From the NCBI GenBank assembly GCA_900469475.1, contig UBXG01000020.1:1-64000 (forward strand): 64,000 bases of DNA, given 5' to 3'. Source of the stretch: Hyphomicrobiales bacterium. GTDB lineage: Bacteria > Pseudomonadota > Alphaproteobacteria > Rhizobiales > Rhizobiaceae. Below the pieces are notes generated by a model that was not told where the DNA came from, searched no databases, and saw nothing but the letters and a program-made list of their open reading frames with translations. The first letter of the stretch is position 1. Each line of letters begins with the position of its first letter. Shown piece after piece: positions 18,727-28,572 of the stretch. A program made the translations under genes and the position numbers.

Positions 18727-20034
18727 CTACTCCATTATTATGCAGCCCGCGGACGGCTGACGCACTGAAGCCGGATTGCTCGAGACGACGGGCGCATATA
18801 GCGAGAACATGATGATCGCCGTGGCAAATAGAACGAAAATGGCGTCGTTCTGAAGAAAGAACGTGCTCTCGGTCAGATTCATCACCAAAATCGCGACCGT
18901 GAAGACGTTTAACCACAGCCAACCATATTTCCGATCGTGACAATGAAGAGCCGCGCCTTGATGCACCGCGTGGAAAAGCATCAGGACGAACAAAGCCATT
19001 CCGGTTATTCCGAAGTTCAACATGGTATCGCGGAATCCATTATGAGCGTGGGGAGCCATCCATTGGAGCTTTCCCCAGATAACCCATGCTTCGGGATTCG
19101 ATTCAGTCCAAAATGCCTGATAGCCGAAACCGAGCAGCAGATGATCACCTATCTGACCATCAACCAGCTCCCATAGCGGCAGGCGGCCCGTCAAAGTAGA
19201 ATCCTTGCCAAGAGCTTCCAAGAACGGCACAAGGAATTCATGCAACGAAATCAGGAGACCGGCTGCTATCTGAACAGAAATAAGAACAAAGACGATACGG
19301 CTGACGCCACGGATTCGTGGTAAGATGGAGTAGAAGCCGATCAAGCAGCATGACGATGCCGTCACAATTATCGCGGTCACAGACCCTGAGCCTACGAGAC
19401 ACACCACGCCTGCGATCAACAGAGCCAAAGCGGTTCGCCGCAAGCTTAGAGCACCGTCCATCAGTACGGCGGTCGCCGCAAGTATCGTTATACTGGCGTA
19501 CCAACCGAGATTATTCTTGTGAATGAAGATACCCCGTATCGCACCATCGGGCATGCGTGCCAGGTGCGGTGACGCTGCAAGGATGGCCAGGCTAAGGACG
19601 ATGCACGTTCCAAACGTTGCGAATGCGAGTAGAAGCAACTGCCTCGGAGTGAAACGTATCGCCAGCACATAGGCCAGAAGCATTGTAAACAGGAGTGCGA
19701 CGGCACGCCGCAAGGTCGTCGACGGGCCTACGGACCAGAAGACAGACACAAACGGCAAGGCAACCATCAGAGGGACAAAAAGATTTCGCCTTAGTGCTAT
19801 CCGAAATTGCGGAAAGTTCCGCATCAGCATCAATAGCGTATATGCATATACGGGTAGGCAGAGGAGACGCAATATGGATTTGGCCGAATCGTTGAGGTCG
19901 CCGGCGCCATCGGCCAACATAAGCGGAAAAAGCGCACCGGTCTGAAGAAAAAGAGACATGGCGGCGCCCCAACATTCTATGGCTCGCCAACCGAGGGCCA
20001 GCCCACTCGCAACTTCGGGTGCATTCGGCCTCAT
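18727..20034 (-). CDS. Polysaccharide polymerase/ligase, Wzy/ExoQ-like (O-antigen ligase family)
   Basis: 435 residues with ten or more hydrophobic segments. The large periplasmic loop is typical of the Wzy_C/ExoQ group: TLTGRLPLWELV and GFGYQAFWTE, then HAHNGFRDTMLNFGITGMALF with the conserved His. It would join repeat units in the periplasm. GIFIHKNNLGWYA is also a standard motif of this family. The ATG at 20034 is used; an ATG 25 codons later is possible. The gene is followed by the beta-helix gene on the same strand and diverges from the glycosyltransferase operon that starts at 20671. Confidence 0.85.
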   Translation of the reverse strand: MRPNAPEVASGLALGWRAIECWGAAMSLFLQTGALFPLMLADGAGDLNDSAKSILRLLCLPVYAYTLLMLMRNFPQFRIALRRNLFVPLMVALPFVSVFWSVGPSTTLRRAVALLFTMLLAYVLAIRFTPRQLLLLAFATFGTCIVLSLAILAASPHLARMPDGAIRGIFIHKNNLGWYASITILAATAVLMDGALSLRRTALALLIAGVVCLVGSGSVTAIIVTASSCCLIGFYSILPRIRGVSRIVFVLISVQIAAGLLISLHEFLVPFLEALGKDSTLTGRLPLWELVDGQIGDHLLLGFGYQAFWTESNPEAWVIWGKLQWMAPHAHNGFRDTMLNFGITGMALFVLMLFHAVHQGAALHCHDRKYGWLWLNVFTVAILVMNLTESTFFLQNDAIFVLFATAIIMFSLYAPVVSSNPASVRQPSAGCIIME

Positions 20035-20670
20035 CGTCGGACCCAGCTGGCCTGGACAACCAAGTTGGTGTTGATCGCGGCAATTTGGAAATACATGGGT
20101 TCCGTCTCATAGCTGCGCTAATCACCAAAGAACAATCATCCGACCACCTCCGCAGTCAACTGACGCAAATGAAGGTGGGGGTAATTCTAACGCTTATACC
20201 CTCCATCAAAAGACGGTGGTGCGTTTGAGCTCTCAGTCGACCTATTCCCCAAAGGGTGAATGGCCGGGTCGACCGGCTTGCCAATAAGAGCAGATGTTAC
20301 CCGTGATCATTCATCAGTAGCTTGATGATGGGCGCTAACCACGAAAGCGCGGCGCTGAGCCGCAGCTTCCGGTCAAGCAAGGCAATAGTTCTGGCGCGAC
20401 TGACAATCCGCAGTTGAGGTATAGAATGGTTGGGAGTCTTATGGTTTTGCGTGACGGTGCTGGTCCTCGTTCTTTACGTTATACGACAAGAACGTCACTC
20501 GTTGCAGCATTAGCGGCGCTGATCTCGCCAGCTCCGGCCGAACGCGTGGTTGCAGGGAATGACGCCGGGCCGCATCTATTCTCTCCGCAATATCTCGCGC
20601 TGCCAAACGCGCGAAGGTTCGCAACTCTGCCGCACCAACGCGTTGCGCAGCGACCCGCGTGAGAGGTGTC
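20035..20670. promoter_or_regulatory. Divergent intergenic region between polymerase gene and glycosyltransferase operon
   Basis: About 640 bases that must hold the promoters for the leftward polymerase gene and the rightward glycosyltransferase-Wzc operon. A plus-strand open frame at 20414-20662 has no recognised domain and I do not call it. No insertion sequence or RNA gene is visible. GAGAGG just before the ATG at 20671 serves as ribosome binding site. Confidence 0.4.
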
Positions 20671-21621
20671 ATGAAGCGACCGGCCATCAGCGTGCTTATC
20701 AATAATTATAATTACGCTCGCTTCGTTGGCCGTGCGATTGACAGCGTCTTGGCACAACAAGCGTCGGACATCGAGATAATCGTCGTAGACGACGGGTCAA
20801 GCGACGAATCGTGCGCCATTCTGGCCGCCTACGGCGACCGCATTAAAGTGCTCTTTCAGGAAAATCAGGGGCAGGCCGCCGCGATCAATGCCGCGGTACA
20901 ACTAAGCAGTGGCGACATCCTCAGTTTTTTGGATGCAGACGACTGGTGGGCGCCGGACAAGCTGTCCGCGACGTCGGCGGCTTTCCACGCGAATCCTCAG
21001 GCATCACTCGTCTATCACCGACTTCAGCCAGCGCTCACCGATGGCTCGCCGGTCCTCAAGCCAATCCCTCGAACCTTGTGTTCGGGAGATTTGTCGCCAC
21101 GGCTCACTCAGTCGGCTGGCTGGTGGCCCTTCCCGATGACGTCTGCAATCGCTGTGCGACGCAGCGCATGGGATGCTGCAGGGGATATTCCCAAACAGTT
21201 CCGCATATCTGCCGACGCTTGGCTTGTGGGCATCTATCCGTTCCTAGGGGACGTTGCTGCTTTGCCCAGTCCTCTTGGGTTCTACCGTATTCACAACAAT
21301 ACATGGTATCGGCCGATCGATGATGCCGCCATGTTGCGGAAGCGAATGGCTCACTGGCTTGCGGTCGTTGAGGCGACAAACATCTTTCTTGCAAGCCGGG
21401 GGTTAGCAGAAAGGCTTCATCTGGCTGATCATTATCCTTACCGGATCGCGTCAGCGAAGCTGGGCGGCGTTGATTGGCGCACTCGGTTCAAAATTGCTGT
21501 CGAAGGACTTTTCTTTGCAGGAGAACCAAATCTGCTTAGGCGGATGCGCGATGCGTTGCGCACAGCTTACAACCTCCCTCGGCTCGATCGAGACGCCGGC
21601 GCGTCGGAGCCCGCGAAATGA
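20671..21621 (+). CDS. Family 2 glycosyltransferase
   Basis: 316 residues. It has a GT-A fold N-terminus with ISVLINNYNYARFVGRAIDS, IIVVDDGSSDES, the GQAAAINAAV motif and the metal-binding SFLDADDWWAPDKL. The C-terminal 100 residues are less conserved and may set acceptor specificity. It is a cytoplasmic enzyme expected to extend the lipid-linked repeat unit. The frame also has a GTG four codons earlier (20659), but GAGAGG favours the ATG at 20671. It is the first gene of a plus-strand run in which each gene overlaps the next (ATGA at 21618). Confidence 0.85.
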   Translation: MKRPAISVLINNYNYARFVGRAIDSVLAQQASDIEIIVVDDGSSDESCAILAAYGDRIKVLFQENQGQAAAINAAVQLSSGDILSFLDADDWWAPDKLSATSAAFHANPQASLVYHRLQPALTDGSPVLKPIPRTLCSGDLSPRLTQSAGWWPFPMTSAIAVRRSAWDAAGDIPKQFRISADAWLVGIYPFLGDVAALPSPLGFYRIHNNTWYRPIDDAAMLRKRMAHWLAVVEATNIFLASRGLAERLHLADHYPYRIASAKLGGVDWRTRFKIAVEGLFFAGEPNLLRRMRDALRTAYNLPRLDRDAGASEPAK

Positions 21622-22718
21622 AAGCGCTGTTGCTGGTTTCCGAACTGGAAGACTACACCATCTCCTTCGCCAACGGCGTTGCGGGACATGCGCAAGTCGT
21701 CCTGGCGGTTCCGCGCAGGCGCTATGCGCGCCTTGCCTCCTGGGTTGATCCGGCTGTCGATCTGCACCTTATGGACTGGCCAAGGCACCGCTCGCTGTCC
21801 AATCCATGGTTCCTTCACCAGCTCACACGTCTTATCCGGCGCGAACGGCCCGACCTCATCCACGTCTTAAGCAATTCTACCCTTTGGTTGAACTTCGCCG
21901 CTCCGTTCTGGCGACCCATCCCGCTTGTCACGACCGTGCATGACGTGGATGTGCATCCCGGCGATTCCGATACCCGAACGCTACCCGCCTGGGCATCCGG
22001 ATGTATGGTGAGGCAATCAAAACATGTCATCGTACATGGCGAGGGGCTGAAGCAGATGATCCTCGACCGATACAAAAAAGCCGCCAATTGCGTCCATGTT
22101 CTGTCCCATCCGGCCATTCCTCGTTATGCCGACCTCGCTCGGCAGCAGAAATTGGTGCGACGCCGCGCAGACGGAACCGTGCGCGTCCTGCTCTTTGGCC
22201 GGATTTTTGCTTACAAGGGCTTGGAGCATTTGATCCGTGCCGAGGCGATGCTCAAGGACTCGCTCCCCAATCTACGCATCACCGTGGCCGGCCGTGGCGA
22301 CGATGCGTGGGCCTTCCAGTCACTCATGGGAGAAGCTATCCGCTATGATATTCACAACCGCTTTATTGAAGATGCGGAGGTTGCCCAGCTTTTCCTGGAC
22401 GCCGATATCGTTGTTCTTCCCTACACGGAAGCCTCCCAAAGTGGTGTCCTCAATATCGCAGCGACGTTCGGCAAACCCGTTATCGTCACAGACGTCGGCG
22501 AATTGCGGGCCACTGTTCAGCCCAATAGATTGGGATTGGTGGTTCCCCCACGGGATGCCGAACAGCTTGCGAGAGCCATCAGGGTACTGGCAGAAAACGG
22601 CGAGCTCAGAAGCCGCTTTGGGACTAACGCACTCGAATGGGCGACCGGCCCGAATTCGCCCAAACAGGTCGGAGCTAAGGCCGCCGCCGTTTATCGGGAG
22701 GTGGTCGGGGCATGTTGA
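21618..22718 (+). CDS. Family 4 glycosyltransferase
   Basis: 366 residues of GT-B fold. The N-terminal half carries LIHVLSNSTLWLNF and VTTVHDVDVHPGD. The C-terminal donor half has VRVLLFGRIFAYKGLEHLIRA, ITVAGRGDDAW, VVLPYTEASQSGVLNIA with the E-x7-E type pattern, and KPVIVTDVGELRATV. Translation is coupled to the preceding GT2 gene by ATGA and to the next GT4 gene by a 7-base overlap. It is presumed to add one residue of the exopolysaccharide repeat unit; donor and linkage are unknown. Confidence 0.85.
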   Translation: MKALLLVSELEDYTISFANGVAGHAQVVLAVPRRRYARLASWVDPAVDLHLMDWPRHRSLSNPWFLHQLTRLIRRERPDLIHVLSNSTLWLNFAAPFWRPIPLVTTVHDVDVHPGDSDTRTLPAWASGCMVRQSKHVIVHGEGLKQMILDRYKKAANCVHVLSHPAIPRYADLARQQKLVRRRADGTVRVLLFGRIFAYKGLEHLIRAEAMLKDSLPNLRITVAGRGDDAWAFQSLMGEAIRYDIHNRFIEDAEVAQLFLDADIVVLPYTEASQSGVLNIAATFGKPVIVTDVGELRATVQPNRLGLVVPPRDAEQLARAIRVLAENGELRSRFGTNALEWATGPNSPKQVGAKAAAVYREVVGAC

Positions 22719-23854
22719 CGAAGGCGTTCACGAGCGGAAATATGACAACACCGCGGAATGCGGCAACCGTACGCCACTATGTGCCGGGTGGCTGCGAGAA
22801 CGGCGGCGGTATCGGCAGGCTGGTTGGCTATATATCCGGTACGGCAAGGGAGTTAGGCGGAAAACATCTGGTTACCGATACCAGAGGAGCTCGATGGTCC
22901 GTGGCGACGTCGCCGCTGCACCTAATGGGTGCCGTCTTGATGATGGTGAAAGATAGGATCGTTGCTCCGGCACGCATTCACCATATCCATGTCGCGGGGC
23001 GCGGCAGCACTTCGCGAAAACTGATCTTAACGCAGGCTGCCCGTTTTCTTGGGTGCTTTCATGTCTTGCACCTGCACGACTACGATTATGCGAGCGACTT
23101 TGCTGCCCGCTCGCCTCGGCAACAATTGCTCATCCGCCGGATGTTTCAAAATGCTGATTACGTCGTGGTGCTCGGCCAGCGTGATCATATGACATTAACG
23201 ACACTGCTGGGCGTAGACGAATGCCGTATAGTCGTCGCACATAATTGCGTTTCCGATCCCGGAATGCGCAATGTTCGGGTCGGCGAGATACCATTGATCG
23301 TATTCCTCGGTCGATTGAGCGAGCGTAAGGGTGTTAGGGAGCTTCTGCTTGCGCTAAGCGACCCGATCATGAAGGAGCTCCGGTGGCGAGCCGTGCTGGC
23401 TGGCGACGGACCTGTAGAAGACTACAGACGCCAGGCCGCAGACATGGCGCTTTCAGATTTGGTGGAAATGCCAGGCTGGCTTGACGCCAACGCGGCGCGG
23501 GCCTTGTGCGCACGGGCAGATATTCTGGTCTTGCCCTCGCATGCCGAGGGCATGGCGATGGCGGTGATTGAGGGTCTTGCCCACGGCCTCGCCGTCGTCA
23601 CTACCCGTGTTGGGGCCCATGACGAAGCTATTTCCGATGGCGAAACTGGCATCTTCGTGCCTGTCGGAGACAAGGATGCTTTGGCTGCAGCATTGGCAAA
23701 ACTGGTCAGTGATCCTGACATCAGGAGCCACCTCTCCTCCAAAGGCCGTGCCCACTATCTCAAGCACTTCAGTATGAACGCATACATGCGATCGCTGGAA
23801 AATCTCTACGAAGCTGTCTCCGCGCCACGCAAAAAAAGGGTTGGAGCACCATGA
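22712..23854 (+). CDS. Family 4 glycosyltransferase
   Basis: 380 residues of GT-B fold. VPGGCENGGGIGRLVGYI is near the N-terminus, and the donor half shows IPLIVFLGRLSERKGVRELL, AVLAGDGPVEDYRRQA, LVLPSHAEGMAMAVIEGLAHG and AVVTTRVGAHDEAISDGETG. The start ATG at 22712 overlaps the preceding gene by 7 bases; an ATG ten codons later is an alternative. It ends in an ATGA overlap with the Wzc-like gene, so three transferases and the chain-length regulator are made from one transcript. The sugar specificity is unknown. Confidence 0.85.
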   Translation: MLTKAFTSGNMTTPRNAATVRHYVPGGCENGGGIGRLVGYISGTARELGGKHLVTDTRGARWSVATSPLHLMGAVLMMVKDRIVAPARIHHIHVAGRGSTSRKLILTQAARFLGCFHVLHLHDYDYASDFAARSPRQQLLIRRMFQNADYVVVLGQRDHMTLTTLLGVDECRIVVAHNCVSDPGMRNVRVGEIPLIVFLGRLSERKGVRELLLALSDPIMKELRWRAVLAGDGPVEDYRRQAADMALSDLVEMPGWLDANAARALCARADILVLPSHAEGMAMAVIEGLAHGLAVVTTRVGAHDEAISDGETGIFVPVGDKDALAAALAKLVSDPDIRSHLSSKGRAHYLKHFSMNAYMRSLENLYEAVSAPRKKRVGAP

Positions 23855-26061
23855 CAATCTCAACTCCTCCTCCGGCCCGCAGCGGCTCGTTCTCGTCGAT
23901 GCGCTATGAGCCACAGTTCCAGGCAGGGGCCAAATCGGACGATTTCGACCTGATGTCATGCTTGCGCCTCATCCGCCGAAAGACCCCCGTGATCGTGGCT
24001 CTCACCACACTGCTATTGGCACCTGCCATCCCGGTGATTTGGGGACTGAAACCGAGCTATCATGCCGAATCCCGCCTGATAATTCACAGGCCTCTGGCGA
24101 CAACGCTCGGCGCGGAGGATCCCGGCCGTAACGATCCGCTGGACCTTACATCTGAGACCGAGCGGCTTCTTTCCAGAAGTGCCGCAGAAAGAGTTATCCG
24201 CGACCTGCGGCTCGAGGAGCGGCCTGAATTCAATCCGGCACTGCGGAAAACCTCACTTGTCGACAAGGCCAGAGAAACACTACGCGATCTGTTCGACAAT
24301 GAAGGAACGTCTTTGCCGATACGAAACAACCTGGAGCCCGTAATTCCGGCGTACTACAGAGCGCTCCGGGTATGGCGCGACGGCCAAGGCGGCGTTATCG
24401 AGATCGGGTTCGATTCAAGTGATCCCGAACTGGCAGCCGCGGTTCCGAACCGGCTTCTCAGCATCTACCTCGAAGAACGGAAGGTGAGTATCCGTGGCCG
24501 TCTGGACGCAGCGGAGGGATGGATTCAACAGCGAATCGCCGAACAGCAGGTTCGGGCAAAGGCAGCGCGTGATGCTGCCGACAGTTATCAGAAAACGATG
24601 AGCGCAACCTCAAACGACGACACGCAGGGTGACCAGATCAAGTCGTTGATGGAGCTGAGCGACCGGCAGATAAAAATCGAACAAAACCGCGCCGAGCTAA
24701 CCGCAACGATTTCCACTCTCGAAGCGGCCGACGACGCCTCGCTTGCTCTGCAGAATATATCCATCCCCGACAGCATTGGCGCGATGGTACGCGACCTTCG
24801 TGCGCAACAGCAAGATCTCGATCATCTTCTTGAGACATACGGCAATAACGCCGAAGCAGTGGTCGACTTGCGTGCAAAGATACTTAAGTCCCGCACGGAT
24901 CTCGGTCTTGCGGTCGATCGATATCTCCAGTCAATGCGCGCCAAACTTACGGCACTTGATCGTGAAGGAGGCGCAGTCCGATCCGCGTTAGCTGCCGCTT
25001 ACGAGCAACGTTCTCGCTCTGCCCTGGCACAAACTGAGTTGGCGCGGTTACAGCGCAGTGCCGAAAGGGAGCAAACGGCGTTAGATGAGCTCGAGGCGCA
25101 GCGCCGGACCTTGGCGGGACAAGCCATGCTGCCGGGAGCGGAAGTAGAGGTTCTGTCACCGGCTGCGGTGCCGCTCGCGCCACAGGGACGCGGACGGCTT
25201 TTCTATCTGATCGGTGCCCTGCTAGGTTCGATTTCGATCGCGGTGACGGCCGCTTTCGTGGTTGAGATGTTGGATAAGACTGTCCGCAGCTTCGACCAGT
25301 TGACCGGAATGGCGCGTATCTTGCCCGCCGGGTTCATACCACGCCTGAGAAGGACAGACCGGAAAATTCAATCCATACTCTTAGGACATGTTCAAGGCGG
25401 GATGTTTGAGGAAGCGATGCGCACCATCGTAATTTCGCTCAAACAATCCAATGGTGGAAAGTTACCGAGTAGTATTCTTGTAACGTCGGCTCACAGCGGA
25501 GAAGGTAAGTCTCTGGTCGCCAGATCGCTGGCAATCGAACTCGTCGCCAGCGGAAGCTCAGTGCTGCTTGTCGATGGCGATCTCCAACGCGGAAACCTCG
25601 ACCCAATTTTCAAATCGGGGCTAAAGCATGGATTGAATGAATTCCTGCGCGGACAGGCTGGAATCCAGGAGGTTATCCACCACCACCCAAGTGGCATCGA
25701 CTTCATCCCAGCCGGCGCTCTCAGTTTGCCTCGCCACGCCGGTTTGACTGCGGTCGCTGACATCATCGAGATGGCCCGCGCGCGCGGCCAAATCGTTATC
25801 TTCGACAGCGCTCCCGTACTTGCCTCGACTGACACGAGACACCTGGCAGCGTTGGCAGAACAAACGTTAGTCATAGTGAAATGGGGCAAAACGAGCCGCC
25901 GCGCTGTCGAACTCGGCTTGCAGCATCTGAAAAACTCACGAAATTCCGAAATTCCGATTGCCATCAATAAAGTTAACCAGAAGAAGCATGCGCAATACAA
26001 CTTCACAGACTCAGAGCTATTTTCAAAATCATTGATGAAATACTATATTCTCAAAACATAG
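23851..26061 (+). CDS. Wzc/ExoP-like chain-length regulator and tyrosine autokinase
   Basis: A 736-residue inner-membrane protein. A Wzz domain (about 35-190) starts with the first membrane helix (PVIVALTTLLLAPAIPVIWG). A long coiled coil follows (about 215-430), then a second helix (RLFYLIGALLGSISIAVTAAFV) and a BY-kinase domain. The kinase domain has Walker A SAHSGEGKS (546-554), Walker A' LLVDGD (572-577) and Walker B IVIFDSAPV (about 648-656). The C-terminal tail has only three tyrosines (one QY, one YY) rather than the dense cluster of many Wzc proteins. It works with the export protein at 558 and the polymerase at 18727. The gene is coupled by ATGA to the transferase before it. Confidence 0.88.
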   Translation: MTISTPPPARSGSFSSMRYEPQFQAGAKSDDFDLMSCLRLIRRKTPVIVALTTLLLAPAIPVIWGLKPSYHAESRLIIHRPLATTLGAEDPGRNDPLDLTSETERLLSRSAAERVIRDLRLEERPEFNPALRKTSLVDKARETLRDLFDNEGTSLPIRNNLEPVIPAYYRALRVWRDGQGGVIEIGFDSSDPELAAAVPNRLLSIYLEERKVSIRGRLDAAEGWIQQRIAEQQVRAKAARDAADSYQKTMSATSNDDTQGDQIKSLMELSDRQIKIEQNRAELTATISTLEAADDASLALQNISIPDSIGAMVRDLRAQQQDLDHLLETYGNNAEAVVDLRAKILKSRTDLGLAVDRYLQSMRAKLTALDREGGAVRSALAAAYEQRSRSALAQTELARLQRSAEREQTALDELEAQRRTLAGQAMLPGAEVEVLSPAAVPLAPQGRGRLFYLIGALLGSISIAVTAAFVVEMLDKTVRSFDQLTGMARILPAGFIPRLRRTDRKIQSILLGHVQGGMFEEAMRTIVISLKQSNGGKLPSSILVTSAHSGEGKSLVARSLAIELVASGSSVLLVDGDLQRGNLDPIFKSGLKHGLNEFLRGQAGIQEVIHHHPSGIDFIPAGALSLPRHAGLTAVADIIEMARARGQIVIFDSAPVLASTDTRHLAALAEQTLVIVKWGKTSRRAVELGLQHLKNSRNSEIPIAINKVNQKKHAQYNFTDSELFSKSLMKYYILKT

Positions 26062-26350
26062 ATTTCAATATGTTGGAAAATTTATCTTTCGAGACCAATA
26101 ATTTTATATGGGAGGTGAAAATGAATAGACCAGAAATCTTAAGTGCCGGCTTTACAAGCAAGGATGGAGCCGATCCGTCCGAACGGTTCCGTCGCAAACC
26201 TGCCTTAAGGGCCTGCAATCCCATCCGGTTTCTGGCGGTCGGGCGACAAGCCGGACGATGGACTGGGTTGACAGGCGAAGCTCGCCTATTCCGTTTGATG
26301 TCAGCTTCTCGAAGCCGTCATGCCGACGGCTTCCATTTGGGAGTAAAATT

Positions 26351-27454
26351 ATGGATGACGCGGTGAGAAATAACGGCAGAGTCGCGCTGATTTCCGGAAT
26401 AACAGGTCAGGACGGAGCGTATTTGGCCGAAATGCTCCTGGAGAAGGGCTATATCGTTCACGGCATCAAGCGGCGCTCATCCTCCTTCAATACCACTCGT
26501 ATCGAGCATCTCTACGAGGATCCCCACGTCGAGAATCCTCGCTTTATCCTGCATTTCGGAGACATGACGGATTCAACGAATCTGATCCGGATCGTTCAGG
26601 AAACCCAGCCTGACGAGATCTACAATCTTGCGGCACAAAGCCATGTCCAAGTCTCTTTCGAGACGCCGGAATATACGTCCAATGCGGATGGAACAGGCAC
26701 TCTCCGGCTGCTTGAAGCGGTTCGCCTCTTAGGCCTGACCAAGAAGACCCGCTTCTATCAGGCGTCCACCTCCGAACTTTACGGCAAAGTTCAGGAAGTT
26801 CCCCAGAGCGAGACGACACCGTTCTATCCTCGCTCACCCTACGCGGCTGCCAAACTTTATGCCTATTGGATCGTGGTCAATTATCGCGAGGCCTATGGCA
26901 TGCATGCCTCGAATGGCATTTTGTTCAATCACGAAAGCCCCATCCGCGGCGAGACATTCGTGACGCGCAAAATTACTCGAGCGGCCGCGGCTATCCATCT
27001 TGGCCTCCAGGAACGACTCTATCTTGGCAATTTGAATGCCAAGCGTGACTGGGGGCATGCGCGAGAATATGTCCGCGGCATGTGGCTGATGTTGCAACAG
27101 GACGAACCTGAAGACTACGTCCTGGCGACCGGCGAAACCCACTCTGTTCGCTCCTTTGTCGAGAAGGCTTTTGCCAAACTGGGCATGCCGATTGCTTGGC
27201 GTGGCGAGGGTGTTGAAGAAAAGGGATACGACAAGACATCGGGTCATTGTGTGGTGGAGGTCGATCCAGCTTACTTCCGCCCCACTGAAGTTGATCTTCT
27301 GATTGGCGATCCAACGAAAGCGTATAAAAAGCTTGGCTGGAAACATGAGACCAGTCTCGATCAGCTGGTTGCGGAAATGGTTCGCGAGGACCTGAAAGTA
27401 ATGGCGCGAAATGTTCCGTCGATAGGTGTGAACAAAGGCTTGGCTTATGCCTGA
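26351..27454 (+). CDS. gmd: GDP-mannose 4,6-dehydratase
   Basis: 367 residues. It makes GDP-4-keto-6-deoxymannose from GDP-mannose, the first step to GDP-L-fucose or GDP-rhamnose. Clear motifs are ISGITGQDGAYLAEMLLEKG, GIKRRSSSFNTTRIEHLY, NLAAQSHVQVSFETPEYT, the QASTSELYGKVQEVPQ active-site segment, SPYAAAKLYAYWIVVNY with the Tyr and Lys, and FNHESPIRGETFVTRKI. The frame is open from 26258, but the ATG at 26351 has GGAG upstream and is followed at once by the family N-terminus. It overlaps the fcl gene by 8 bases. It lies about 290 bases after the Wzc-like gene. Confidence 0.93.
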   Translation: MDDAVRNNGRVALISGITGQDGAYLAEMLLEKGYIVHGIKRRSSSFNTTRIEHLYEDPHVENPRFILHFGDMTDSTNLIRIVQETQPDEIYNLAAQSHVQVSFETPEYTSNADGTGTLRLLEAVRLLGLTKKTRFYQASTSELYGKVQEVPQSETTPFYPRSPYAAAKLYAYWIVVNYREAYGMHASNGILFNHESPIRGETFVTRKITRAAAAIHLGLQERLYLGNLNAKRDWGHAREYVRGMWLMLQQDEPEDYVLATGETHSVRSFVEKAFAKLGMPIAWRGEGVEEKGYDKTSGHCVVEVDPAYFRPTEVDLLIGDPTKAYKKLGWKHETSLDQLVAEMVREDLKVMARNVPSIGVNKGLAYA

Positions 27455-28430
27455 GGTGATCTACAGCCTTGCTGGAAAAAAGGTTTATGTCGCGGGCCAC
27501 CGCGGCATGGTGGGCTCTGCGATCGTGCGACGTCTCGCTTCTGAGGACTGCGAGATTTTGACGGCCACGCGCGCCGAGGTCGATCTGAGACGGCAGGAAC
27601 AGGTCGAAGCCTGGATGGGCAAACGCCGCCCTGACGCTGTCTTCCTGGCCGCCGCGAGGGTCGGCGGTATTCTCGCGAACGCTACCTATCCGGCCGATTT
27701 TCTATACGACAATATGATCCTCCAAGCGAACGTCATCCATGCGGCTCATAGAACTCAGGCCGAAAAGCTGATGTTTCTGGGCTCGTCCTGCATCTATCCA
27801 AAATTCGCCGACCAGCCGATTGTTGAGGAGGCGCTTTTGACGGGACCGCTTGAACCAACGAACGAATGGTATGCGATCGCCAAAATTGCCGGATTGAAGC
27901 TCTGCCAAGCTTATCGCAAACAGCACGGCAAAGATTTCATCTCGGCCATGCCGACCAATCTCTATGGTCCGGGTGACAATTTTGACCTCGAGTCGAGTCA
28001 TGTCATGCCGGCACTCATACGCAAAACGCATGAAGCCAAGATGCATCAGCGGCAAGAAATATGCATCTGGGGCACTGGCAATCCGCGACGCGAATTCCTG
28101 CATGTCGACGATTGCGCCGACGCGTGCGTCCATCTCATGAAGACCTATTCGGCTGAAAGTCATGTGAATGTCGGCTCCGGCGAAGATATCACCGTCCTCG
28201 ACTTGGCGCATCTCGTCTCCATGGTTGTTGGTTTCGAAGGTAAAATTACTCACGATCTAACCAAACCGGATGGCACGATACGCAAACTCATGAGCGCCGA
28301 CAAACTCCGCACGCTCGGCTGGTCGCCTAAGATAGGGCTAAAAGAGGGCATCGCAGACGCTTATCGCTCTTTCCTGAACGGGCGTAATTTTGAACGCAGT
28401 AACGCAGTGCCGCTAGACGGCAGCGCTTGA
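27447..28430 (+). CDS. fcl: GDP-L-fucose synthase
   Basis: 327 residues of the extended SDR family. The enzyme epimerises and reduces GDP-4-keto-6-deoxymannose to GDP-L-fucose. Motifs are VAGHRGMVGSAIVRRL, AAARVGGILANATYPADFLY, FLGSSCIYPKFADQPIVEE, EWYAIAKIAGLKLCQAY with the catalytic Tyr and Lys, and AMPTNLYGPGDNFD. It overlaps gmd, so the pair forms a complete GDP-fucose branch for the exopolysaccharide. The last ~15 residues are not conserved. Confidence 0.93.
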   Translation: MPEVIYSLAGKKVYVAGHRGMVGSAIVRRLASEDCEILTATRAEVDLRRQEQVEAWMGKRRPDAVFLAAARVGGILANATYPADFLYDNMILQANVIHAAHRTQAEKLMFLGSSCIYPKFADQPIVEEALLTGPLEPTNEWYAIAKIAGLKLCQAYRKQHGKDFISAMPTNLYGPGDNFDLESSHVMPALIRKTHEAKMHQRQEICIWGTGNPRREFLHVDDCADACVHLMKTYSAESHVNVGSGEDITVLDLAHLVSMVVGFEGKITHDLTKPDGTIRKLMSADKLRTLGWSPKIGLKEGIADAYRSFLNGRNFERSNAVPLDGSA

Positions 28431-28572
28431 AGTGCTTCCTGGGGATCCGTTCAGTGATTCTTCCGCAGGGGCATCCTCGCCGCCATGCTCGTCCAAGACG
28501 GTGCTGTTGACAGACATATCATCCTGGTCCGTCGCAGCTCGGCATCGACCATGTGGTCACTTGCGAAATCAC

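Noticed and set aside
26070..26366. 98-codon plus-strand frame before gmd
   Set aside because: No domain, odd composition, and it runs into the gmd leader; the first 289 bases after the Wzc-like gene are better read as untranslated DNA.
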